From the NCBI RefSeq assembly GCF_002860405.1, contig NZ_NMWV01000018.1, forward strand, positions 1 through 49,581: a stretch of DNA of 49,581 bases, in the 5' to 3' direction. Positions 26,679 through 33,937 of the stretch are shown piece by piece. Made by a program: the position numbers and the translations under genes. Each line of letters opens with the position of its first letter. Within the stretch, counting starts at the first letter, position 1. Below the pieces are notes generated by a model. That model did no database searches. It worked only from the letters and a program-made list of their open reading frames with translations, and was not told where the DNA came from. This DNA comes from Bifidobacterium imperatoris (GTDB lineage Bacteria; Actinomycetota; Actinomycetes; Actinomycetales; Bifidobacteriaceae).

Positions 26679-27995
26679 ATGAGAAGCCCACGCGAGGATT
26701 TTGAAGCCGCAAGCAAGCGCCTGGAAACGTTGCACATACTGCGCCACGCGGGCGAGTCTGCGCTCGAAACCGCTGATTCTTCGACCTCAGCTTCCAGCAC
26801 TGCTGCAGCAGACGACATGCCAACTGTGCCCATTCCTGCTCGTAAAGCCGTTACTACATTCGATGCGGCTTCCAAACGCGAACGCATCGAAGTCAAGCCA
26901 CCGCTGATCCGTTTCACACGCCGTGCCATTACGCACACATTCGGCGTGTGGTCTCATATTTCCGCAGCTGTTGCGCATCAATTGGGCTGGTATCCGCGTG
27001 TAGAGCCGTATGTGGGCTATGGTACCGGCGATTATTCGCGCCTGATTTGCCGTACGGTATACGCGCCTGAACATGGGCAGTCGGGCGAGCTGATTCGCGG
27101 TATTCGCGGTATGCTCACCATTCCTGCACCTCACACGCATGTGCAAGCCAGCATCGACGATACACCACTGAACACTATGCAAATAGGTGCTTCCGAAGTT
27201 TACGACAAAGTGGATCGTACGCGCGATCTCAGCGGCGAATACGCTATTTCCGATTCGGCCGGTTATCTTGATTTGGTGGCGGAGCATCGTCTCACGCCTG
27301 GTATTCACCGTGTTTCGTACACAGTGAACGACCGTAAACCGGTGAGCGCCAACCTGTACACGATTCCATCCAGCGCCAAGGTCGGCATCATCTCCGATGT
27401 GGACGACACCATCATGATTACCCAAGCGCCGGTGATTTGGAAAGCCGCCTACAATCTGCTGTTTTTGAATCCCAAGAAAAAAGCTTCCGTGCCGGGCATG
27501 AGCGTGCTGTTTGCCCGCATTTCGGACCTGTTCCCGGATGCTCCCTTCTTCTACCTCTCCACCTCGCCGTGGAATGTGGAAAGTTCGATCCGCCACTTCA
27601 TTACCGATCACGGATTCCCCGAAGGCCCGCTGCTGTTACGCGATCTTGATCCTCGCCCGAAAACCTTTGTGCCTTCCGGCCCGCAGCACAAGCTGGAATT
27701 CGCCGAACAATTAATGGCGGATTTTCCAGATATGAAGTTCATTCTGGTGGGCGATGACGGGCAGAAAGACCCCACAACCTACGCCACCATTGTCAAACGA
27801 TATCCGGGGCGCGTTCTGGCCATTGCGATTCGCCAGCTGAGCCCTAAGGAGACGCCCGGTTTGGCATCCGTGGCCGGCCTGACCTCCACGCAGCCCATAC
27901 CGGTTACCGAAGTACCTGTGTTCACCGGCACCACTGGCGCGAATCTGCTGAAAACCATGATTCCATACCTGCGCGAGCACGCGAACGAACAGTAA
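26679..27995 (+). CDS. App1-like phosphatidate phosphatase domain protein (DUF2183)
   Basis: 438-residue protein. The N-terminal ~80 residues are Ser/Thr/Ala-rich and probably disordered. Residues ~95-220 form a beta-rich region (LICRTVYAPEHGQSGELI, YLDLVAEHRLTPGIHRVSY). The catalytic part is DUF2183/App1, a haloacid-dehalogenase-like domain with IISDVDDTIMI (nucleophile Asp and Asp+2), FYLSTSPWNV and KFILVGDDGQKDP (distal acidic motif). Yeast App1 dephosphorylates phosphatidate; bacterial members are little studied. Start at 26679 follows from the -10 element 7 bases upstream; a GTG at 26670 lies within that element. No membrane segment is obvious. Confidence 0.85.
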   Translation: MRSPREDFEAASKRLETLHILRHAGESALETADSSTSASSTAAADDMPTVPIPARKAVTTFDAASKRERIEVKPPLIRFTRRAITHTFGVWSHISAAVAHQLGWYPRVEPYVGYGTGDYSRLICRTVYAPEHGQSGELIRGIRGMLTIPAPHTHVQASIDDTPLNTMQIGASEVYDKVDRTRDLSGEYAISDSAGYLDLVAEHRLTPGIHRVSYTVNDRKPVSANLYTIPSSAKVGIISDVDDTIMITQAPVIWKAAYNLLFLNPKKKASVPGMSVLFARISDLFPDAPFFYLSTSPWNVESSIRHFITDHGFPEGPLLLRDLDPRPKTFVPSGPQHKLEFAEQLMADFPDMKFILVGDDGQKDPTTYATIVKRYPGRVLAIAIRQLSPKETPGLASVAGLTSTQPIPVTEVPVFTGTTGANLLKTMIPYLREHANEQ

Positions 27996-28011
27996 GTCCC
28001 TTACTGGCGCG

Positions 28012-28017
28012 TACAAT
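28012..28017 (+). promoter_or_regulatory. -10 element 8 bases before the oligopeptidase gene
   Basis: TACAAT ends 8 bases before ATG 28026 and no ribosome binding site intervenes; probable leaderless start. Confidence 0.5.
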
Positions 28018-28025
28018 CGCGTGAT

Positions 28026-30614
28026 ATGACTGACATGACCGAACAGAATGCAGCAATGAAGCCGCCCGTGGCCAAGCGTGAGCCTCAGCGCCGTGAATTC
28101 CACGGCGACATATTTGAAGACGATTACGAATGGATGCGTAACAAGGAATCCGCTGAAGTTCAGGATTATGTTGCCGCGCAAAACAAGTATTGTGAAGCGC
28201 GGATGAGCCATTTGGCGGGTTTGCGGCACACCCTGTTCGAAGAACTCAAAGCGCATGTGGAAGAAACGGACATGTCCGTGCCTACGCGCATCAACGATTA
28301 CTGGTATTTCACCCGCACCCAGCAGGGCAAGCAATATGGTGTGCAATGCCGTATGCCGGTGCGTGGCGCGGATGATTGGGATCCGCCAGTTGTAGACCCA
28401 CAGGGCGCGCCCGGCTCCATGCCCGGCGAGCAGGTGGTGTTCGACGCCAACGTGGAATCCGAAGGCCATGATTTCTTCCGTCTGGGTGGCATGGATTTGA
28501 GCCATGACGGGCGCTGGGTGCTGTATGGCGTGGATGTGAGCGGCGACGAACGCTATGATTTCCGCATTCGAGACCTCGATGCCACGCTCGAGCATGGGCG
28601 GCCGGTGGAGTTGCCGGAGTTGTTTGCCGGTATCGGCGGCGCGTGCTTCACTCCGGACGGCAAATGGGTGTTTTGGACTGAGGTCGATGACTCCTGGCGT
28701 CCGTGCGCGATTTGGCGCCATCAGGTAGGCACGCCAGTGGAATCCGATGTGTGCGTATACCGTGAGGCAGATGAACGATTCTGGGTGGGAGCGGGCATCA
28801 GCTTCGATGAGCGCAGCATCGTGATCGGGACCGGTTCAAAGACCAGTACCGAAGTGCTGATGCTGCCGGTGGCCACGCCGGAAGGCGAGTTCCAGGCATT
28901 TATTCCACGCAAGGAAGACGTGGAATATGATGTGAGTTTCGCGTGCTTTGAAGGCGCCGGCGAAAACGGTGAAGACGTGCCGTTGGCCGTGGTCTATCAC
29001 AACGCCAATAATCCAAACTTCGAAATCGATGTTATTGACATGCGCGCTCATAAGCCGCCATATCGTTTAGGCGAAGGCGTGTGCGTGGCGGCCGGTTCGC
29101 CATACGGCTGCGAACGCGGCGACATGGGCCGGCCGATTACCGAGGCATACTTCAACCCGCTGAATCCTGCGATTTTGCAAGGTGCGCATGGTCTAGGCAT
29201 TGAAGGCATTGCATTGCATCGGTATTTCGTCACGTTGAGCTACCGGTCCGATGGGCAGCCGCACGTCGCATACACCACCAAGCAGGCTGCTGCCGCTGAC
29301 TTTTTGGCCGGTCGGCCGTGGCGATTCACCGAATTGCTGCCGCCACCGCTTGAAAACGATTGGGATATGGTGGCCGCCGACCGTTCGGATAGCACCGGTG
29401 ACCACGGTGAGCGATTGTGGACGGACGATACGGCTGCGGATGCTGGTTACAGTGGTACTGAGGGCGGTGCTGCTGATGATAGTGTTGCTGTTCCACAGGA
29501 TCACACATCATCATTCGATGGTGCGAGCGACGACCATCTGCCGGGAGAAACCCGCCGCCTATACAGCATCGGTACCGGTGGCAATCCTTCATATGATGCG
29601 CCGCGCATGCGATACTCCTTCGCCAGTTATACGCGGCCGGGTGAGCTGCATGAAATCGACCCGGCAACCGGTCGTGACACATTGCTCAAGCGTGCCACAG
29701 TGCTGGGTGACTTCGATCCGCGTGACTACATGGAGCGCCGCGTGTGGATTACCGCGCGCGATGGCGAGCGGATTCCGGTTTCGCTAGTGTGGCGCCGCGA
29801 TTTCCCCTCGCAGGATTCGCCAATGTTCATCACCGGTTATGGTGCGTATGAGATTTCCTCCGATCCGGGCTTCTCGGTGGCTCGACTCAGCATGCTCGAT
29901 CGTGGTGTGCTGTATGCCGTGCCTCATATTCGCGGCGGTGGTGAACTGGGCCGTGCATGGTATGAGCAGGGTCGCCGACTCAACAAGAAGCACACGTTTG
30001 AGGATTTTGTGGATGCCACTCGCGCATTGCAGACCGCCCATTTGGCCGACCCGCGGCGCACAGTGGCCAACGGTGGTTCCGCTGGCGGCCTGCTGATGGG
30101 TGCCGTGGCCAATATGGCGCCGGAGTGCTTTGCCGGTATTGAAGCGGATGTGCCATTCGTTGATGCGTTGACTTCGATTCTGAATCCTGATCTGCCGCTG
30201 ACCGTGACCGAATGGGATGAGTGGGGAGACCCGCTGCACGATCCGCGCGTGTACGAGTACATGAAGTCGTATACGCCGTATGAGAATGTGCCGGTACCGG
30301 TTGTGGAGTCGGCGGCTGATGCGGCCGAGATCGAGGATGCAACTGGGGCTACAGCTGTTGCCGAGGCTGTTTCCGCATCCAAGAACGCCGCCGATTTCCC
30401 GCGTATTTTCATCACCACATCGATGAACGACACCCGCGTGCTGTACGTCGAACCATTGAAATGGCTGGCTCGCTTGCAGTCCGCTGGCGTGGACGCCGTG
30501 GCGAAAATCGAAGTGGAAGCCGGCCACGGCGGACTTTCTGGACGATACAAGCAGTGGGAAGAAGTCTCCTATGAGAACGCCTGGTGCTTGGCGGTGATGC
30601 ACATCACGCGCTGA
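28026..30614 (+). CDS. ptrB: Oligopeptidase B-like S9 serine peptidase
   Basis: 862-residue prolyl-oligopeptidase family enzyme that cleaves short peptides after basic residues in the cytosol. N-terminal features are FEDDYEWMRNKES and RINDYWYFTRTQQGKQYG, leading into a seven-bladed propeller. The catalytic domain starts near residue 540. Nucleophile motif: NGGSAGGLLMGAVANM; Asp in TTSMNDTRVLYVEP; His in EAGHGGLSGRYKQWEE. The FVDALTSILNPDLPLTVTEW segment and WGDPLHDPRVYEYM are typical of the OpdB branch. It is longer than E. coli PtrB (~690) because of acidic, low-complexity inserts around residues 460-520 and 760-790. Part of intracellular peptide use. Confidence 0.92.
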   Translation: MTDMTEQNAAMKPPVAKREPQRREFHGDIFEDDYEWMRNKESAEVQDYVAAQNKYCEARMSHLAGLRHTLFEELKAHVEETDMSVPTRINDYWYFTRTQQGKQYGVQCRMPVRGADDWDPPVVDPQGAPGSMPGEQVVFDANVESEGHDFFRLGGMDLSHDGRWVLYGVDVSGDERYDFRIRDLDATLEHGRPVELPELFAGIGGACFTPDGKWVFWTEVDDSWRPCAIWRHQVGTPVESDVCVYREADERFWVGAGISFDERSIVIGTGSKTSTEVLMLPVATPEGEFQAFIPRKEDVEYDVSFACFEGAGENGEDVPLAVVYHNANNPNFEIDVIDMRAHKPPYRLGEGVCVAAGSPYGCERGDMGRPITEAYFNPLNPAILQGAHGLGIEGIALHRYFVTLSYRSDGQPHVAYTTKQAAAADFLAGRPWRFTELLPPPLENDWDMVAADRSDSTGDHGERLWTDDTAADAGYSGTEGGAADDSVAVPQDHTSSFDGASDDHLPGETRRLYSIGTGGNPSYDAPRMRYSFASYTRPGELHEIDPATGRDTLLKRATVLGDFDPRDYMERRVWITARDGERIPVSLVWRRDFPSQDSPMFITGYGAYEISSDPGFSVARLSMLDRGVLYAVPHIRGGGELGRAWYEQGRRLNKKHTFEDFVDATRALQTAHLADPRRTVANGGSAGGLLMGAVANMAPECFAGIEADVPFVDALTSILNPDLPLTVTEWDEWGDPLHDPRVYEYMKSYTPYENVPVPVVESAADAAEIEDATGATAVAEAVSASKNAADFPRIFITTSMNDTRVLYVEPLKWLARLQSAGVDAVAKIEVEAGHGGLSGRYKQWEEVSYENAWCLAVMHITR

Positions 30615-30670
30615 GTCCACGCATGTGTCCACTTGCTGAGCGGAAGTAACCCGGCAAGTGGGCGCACGAG

Positions 30671-30676
30671 TAGGCT
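30671..30676 (+). promoter_or_regulatory. -10-like element 8 bases before leuB
   Basis: TAGGCT ends 8 bases before ATG 30685, without any SD between. Weak hexamer but the same geometry as neighbouring genes. Confidence 0.35.
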
Positions 30677-30684
30677 CCGATTGC

Positions 30685-31716
30685 ATGGCAAAGACATACA
30701 AGATTGCCGTCATCCCCGGAGACGGTATTGGCAAGGAAGTCACCCCGTGGGCACAGAAGGCTTTGGAAAAGGCCGCTGAAGGCGTAGCTGACTTCGAATA
30801 CGAACAGTTCGACCTCGGTGCCGAGCGTTACCTGCGCGATGGCGCCATTCTTCCCGAAGAGGAAGAGGAGCGCATCAAGGCTAACGACGCCATCCTGCTT
30901 GGTGCAGTTGGCGACCCGCGCATCAAGGCCGGCATTCTGGAGCGTGGCCTGCTGCTGAAGCTGCGTTTCGACCTCGATCAGTACGTGAACCTGCGCCCCT
31001 CCAAGCTGTACAAGGGCGTCACTTCGCCGCTCGCCAACCCGGGCGATATTGACTTCGTGGTGGTTCGTGAAGGTACTGAAGGCCTGTACTGCGGTGCAGG
31101 TGGCGCGGTGCGTCGCGGCACTCCGAACGAGGTGGCCACCGAAGTCTCCATCAACACCGCCTACGGTGTGGAGCGTGTGGTGCGTTACGCCTTCAAGCTC
31201 GCCATGAAGCGCAAGAAGCATGTGACCCTCGTGCACAAGAAGAACGTGCTCGTCAACGCCGGCGACATGTGGCAGCGCATTGTGGACAAGGTTGCCGAGG
31301 AATACCCTGAGGTTTCCCACGATTACCTGCACATCGACGCCACGACCATCTTCCTGGTCTCCGATCCGTCTCGCTTCGACGTGATCCTGACTGATAACCT
31401 CTTCGGCGACATCATCACCGATGAGGCCGGTGCCGTGGTTGGCGGCGTGGGCTACTCCGCTTCCGGCTGCATCAACGCTTCCGACGAATACCCGTCCATG
31501 TTCGAGCCGATTCACGGTTCCGCACCGGATATCGCCGGTCAGAACAAGGCCAACCCGACTGCCGCCATCCTCTCCGCAGCCATGCTGCTTGAGCATCTCG
31601 GTTTCGATGATGCGGCCAAGAGAATTCACAAGGCCGTCGAAGCGGATATCGAGGAGCTCGGTTCCACCGTCCGCTCTACCGACCAGGTTGGTGAGGACAT
31701 TCTGGCCCGCATGTGA
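30685..31716 (+). CDS. leuB: 3-isopropylmalate dehydrogenase
   Basis: 343-residue NAD-dependent decarboxylating dehydrogenase of leucine biosynthesis. Motifs: [12 protein letters not shown] at the N-terminus, [16 protein letters not shown] for substrate binding (R-x9-R pattern), [13 protein letters not shown], the [11 protein letters not shown] active-site Tyr, and [19 protein letters not shown] with metal-binding aspartates. [20 protein letters not shown] binds adenosine and completes the family. Length and sequence match the short actinobacterial type. It is transcribed alone and ends in a long hairpin terminator. Confidence 0.95.
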   Translation: MAKTYKIAVIPGDGIGKEVTPWAQKALEKAAEGVADFEYEQFDLGAERYLRDGAILPEEEEERIKANDAILLGAVGDPRIKAGILERGLLLKLRFDLDQYVNLRPSKLYKGVTSPLANPGDIDFVVVREGTEGLYCGAGGAVRRGTPNEVATEVSINTAYGVERVVRYAFKLAMKRKKHVTLVHKKNVLVNAGDMWQRIVDKVAEEYPEVSHDYLHIDATTIFLVSDPSRFDVILTDNLFGDIITDEAGAVVGGVGYSASGCINASDEYPSMFEPIHGSAPDIAGQNKANPTAAILSAAMLLEHLGFDDAAKRIHKAVEADIEELGSTVRSTDQVGEDILARM

Positions 31717-31752
31717 GTGTGCGGGCGCGTATCCGCGCCCTGTACCCGCTCT

Positions 31753-31816
31753 GACTGTAGGTTTTTGAACGTTTTTCGTTGAAAAACCTACAGTCTTTGT
31801 GTAATTTCCTACAGTC
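31753..31816 (+). terminator. Terminator after leuB with a third complementary copy
   Basis: GACTGTAGGTTTTT (31753-31766) pairs with AAAAACCTACAGTC (31782-31795), a perfect 14-bp stem followed by TTTGTGT. A further CCTACAGTC at 31808-31816 could pair with the same left arm, offering a mutually exclusive hairpin. Confidence 0.75.
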
Positions 31817-31840
31817 AAAGAGGGTGGGCCTAAGTCTGCG

Positions 31841-31875
31841 CTCATGCTCATGCTCATGCTCATGCTCTGCTCATG
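31841..31875 (+). repeat. Tandem hexanucleotide repeat (CTCATG)n
   Basis: Four perfect CTCATG units run from 31841 to 31864, then CTCTG and one more CTCATG (31870-31875). The array ends 21 bases before the -10-like element of the lipoate-ligase gene, so unit number could affect its promoter region. Confidence 0.9.
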
Positions 31876-31896
31876 CAAGCGCATAGACGCGTTTGC

Positions 31897-31902
31897 TATG
31901 GT
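31897..31902 (+). promoter_or_regulatory. -10-like element 6 bases before the lipoate-ligase gene
   Basis: TATGGT ends 6 bases before GTG 31909, and GGGGG lies between. The G run could be an SD for a longer transcript or coincidence on a leaderless one. Confidence 0.4.
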
Positions 31903-31908
31903 GGGGGC

Positions 31909-32982
31909 GTGAGCGGAACGAAAATCAGCCGTGGGGAATACAAGACGCCAGGCGGCAAATTAGTGGCGGTAACCGTATCGTTTGACTCGGACGGCACTGT
32001 GCAATCCTGCCAGCTTTATGGTGATTTCTTCGTGGACGCACCGGATGATGCGGCTTCCGAGCAGTATTTACAAGCCCTGACCAAGGCTTTAATCACTGGT
32101 CAATCATTGCAGTCAATAATTGATGAGTATCCGAATTGTCAATTGATTGGTACTGATGCTGCGGCGATAGCAACCGCTTTTGCCCGTGCAGTTAGTGGAA
32201 CGGATATATATAAGGTATCGACTACGAATTCCAACATTGCTGATATCAAGCAACTCCATACGACTATCAGTGCTGCGCAAGATGCCGCAGCGCACGACTA
32301 TGCCGAGCGATGGGAATCGCTCAAGCGGAATTTGATTGTCCTCCATGACCATCCGCGCACTCCTGCGGAACAAATGCAGATCGACGAAACCTGGGCGCGA
32401 GAAGTGGCAATGGGCAAGCGCTCGCCGACATTGCGCATATGGGAATGGGCTGAGCCGGCAGTGGTGATTGGACGATTCCAATCAGCACCGGATGAAGTGA
32501 ATCTGGATGTTGCCGAACGTCTGGGATTCGATGTAGTACGCCGATGCACAGGCGGCGGTGCCATGTTCATCGAACCTGGCAATACGATTACGTATTCGCT
32601 TTATGTACCTCTGGAATTCGTGCAGAACATGAGCATTGAGGAATCGTACCGGCTTTGTGATTGGTGGCTCGTGGAAGCCTTACACGAGTTGGGCTTAGAT
32701 GTGCGATTTTCCGGGCTGAATGACATTGCTTCGCAGTACGGCAAGATTGGGGGAGCGGCGCAGCGTCGTTTCCCGGTGACTCGCGCAGGCGCTGTACTGC
32801 ATCATGTGACGATGGCATACGACATCGATGCCGCCAAGATGGGGCAAGTACTGAACACCAGCCGCGAAAAGCTTTCCGATAAAGCGGTGAAATCCGCGAA
32901 AAAACGCGTGGACCCTTTGAAAAGCCAGACTGGATTGAGTCGAGAGCAAATCATTGACCATTTGCTGCATTGGTTTGCATAA
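31909..32982 (+). CDS. lplA: Lipoate-protein ligase-like, domains in permuted order
   Basis: 357-residue protein of the biotin/lipoate ligase superfamily. The N-terminal ~85 residues (GEYKTPGGKLVAVTVSFDSD, then VQSCQLYGDFFVDAPDDA) resemble the small accessory domain that is C-terminal in E. coli LplA. The catalytic domain follows, with RIWEWAEPAVVIGRFQSAPD, VVRRCTGGGAMFIEPGNTIT and SGLNDIASQYGKIGGAAQRR; the RR-TGGGA motif and the lysine in GKIGGAAQ are lipoyl-AMP-binding. The order matches archaeal LplB-LplA joined in one chain. GTG 31909 is supported by GGGGG upstream. The only lipoyl-protein gene nearby is gcvH, a likely substrate. An octanoyl transferase role is also possible. Confidence 0.85.
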   Translation: MSGTKISRGEYKTPGGKLVAVTVSFDSDGTVQSCQLYGDFFVDAPDDAASEQYLQALTKALITGQSLQSIIDEYPNCQLIGTDAAAIATAFARAVSGTDIYKVSTTNSNIADIKQLHTTISAAQDAAAHDYAERWESLKRNLIVLHDHPRTPAEQMQIDETWAREVAMGKRSPTLRIWEWAEPAVVIGRFQSAPDEVNLDVAERLGFDVVRRCTGGGAMFIEPGNTITYSLYVPLEFVQNMSIEESYRLCDWWLVEALHELGLDVRFSGLNDIASQYGKIGGAAQRRFPVTRAGAVLHHVTMAYDIDAAKMGQVLNTSREKLSDKAVKSAKKRVDPLKSQTGLSREQIIDHLLHWFA

Positions 32983-33031
32983 GTGGTTGATGCGGAGCCG
33001 AGCATCCGGTTCACTGTGATCCGAAAAATTC

Positions 33032-33060
33032 CTGACGAATAGTGTGAGGCGCGTTACAAT
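33032..33060 (+). promoter_or_regulatory. Promoter of the Crp-family regulator gene
   Basis: CTGACG (33032-33037), 17-base spacer, TACAAT (33055-33060). A leader of ~42 bases follows, with AAGGA before the GTG. TCACTGTGA just upstream (33012-33020) resembles half of a Crp/GlxR operator and could mean autoregulation. Confidence 0.6.
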
Positions 33061-33108
33061 ATGACGAGTGGCCGACGCCGGCTATGAGCATAAGGATGGT
33101 GCATAAGC

Positions 33109-33822
33109 GTGGAAACTCCCAACATGTTTTCCGATGAAGAGAACATTCTGCTGCAAACTGCGCTGTTCAAGCAGGTTTCTCCCGCTGAAGCAGAAGAGCT
33201 GATTCCGCATCTCAAACGAGCCGTATTCGATAAAGGCGAGTACATCTTCTCCGAAGGCGATACCGACCACCGCATGTATCTGCTGGAGCGCGGCCGAGTC
33301 AAGCTGATTCGCACTTCCGCAGATGATCGTGTGCAGCTCCTGTCCATTCACGCTCCAGGTGAAGTACTTGGTGAAATTCCTGTATTCGATCCTCATGGCG
33401 GCCCTCGCACCGCTTCCGCTGTGGCCATGAGTCACGGCACTCGCGTGGTGTGGTTGGAGCATGATGCATTGTTCTCCTGGCTGGACGAACACCCGCGTGT
33501 GACCATCGATATGTTGCAGGTTATGGCGAACCGTCAGCGCGCCAATAATGAACGCATTTCCGATCTGGTATTCATGGATGTGCCCGCCCGCCTTGCCAAG
33601 ACTTTGCTGAATCTTGGCTCGCGCTTTGGCGAACCGGTGGAGCAAGGGCTCAAAGTACCGCATGATCTAACGCAGGAAGAGCTGGCACAGCTGGTGGGTT
33701 CTAGCCGTGAGACAGTCAATAAAGCATTGATGGACTTCTCCAATCGCGGATGGATTGCTCGCGATGGCCGCTCCATTATTATCTTCCAGCCGGGCATGCT
33801 GATTCGACGTTCACGCCGATAG
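33109..33822 (+). CDS. GlxR-like Crp/Fnr-family transcriptional regulator
   Basis: 237-residue cyclic-nucleotide-type regulator. The N-terminal effector domain has FDKGEYIFSEGDTDHRMYLL, GEVLGEIPVFDPHGGPRTAS (phosphate-binding cassette) and a long dimer helix. The C-terminal winged helix is LTQEELAQLVGSSRETVNKA followed by LMDFSNRGWIARDGRSIII. This recognition helix and the overall length match corynebacterial and mycobacterial GlxR/Crp, which bind TGTGA-N6-TCACA sites and use cAMP. GTG 33109 has AAGGA upstream. Lacks the Fnr-type cysteines. Target genes are not evident in the window. It is followed by the PBP gene with its own promoter. Confidence 0.9.
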   Translation: METPNMFSDEENILLQTALFKQVSPAEAEELIPHLKRAVFDKGEYIFSEGDTDHRMYLLERGRVKLIRTSADDRVQLLSIHAPGEVLGEIPVFDPHGGPRTASAVAMSHGTRVVWLEHDALFSWLDEHPRVTIDMLQVMANRQRANNERISDLVFMDVPARLAKTLLNLGSRFGEPVEQGLKVPHDLTQEELAQLVGSSRETVNKALMDFSNRGWIARDGRSIIIFQPGMLIRRSRR

Positions 33823-33924
33823 CTGCGCATTCGGCCATCTTTCAGCAAACATTACGCTAGTGCGATTCTTGTGATGATTAGCTGTTGTGATGGACTTGGC
33901 ACTGGATTGGTACGCCGGCCCATT

Positions 33925-33930
33925 TAGAAT
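33925..33930 (+). promoter_or_regulatory. -10 element 7 bases before the PBP gene
   Basis: TAGAAT ends 7 bases before ATG 33938, followed directly by GGGGCCC. Geometry suggests a leaderless mRNA. Confidence 0.5.
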
Positions 33931-33937
33931 GGGGCCC

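Noticed and set aside
31841..31875. CRISPR-like array
   Set aside because: The repeat unit is 6 bases with no spacers and no cas genes; it is a simple tandem repeat.
30604..31884. Antisense frame over leuB beginning in the CTCATG array (repeated Met-Ser)
   Set aside because: The Met-Ser run is only the complement of the hexamer repeat; leuB is intact on the other strand.
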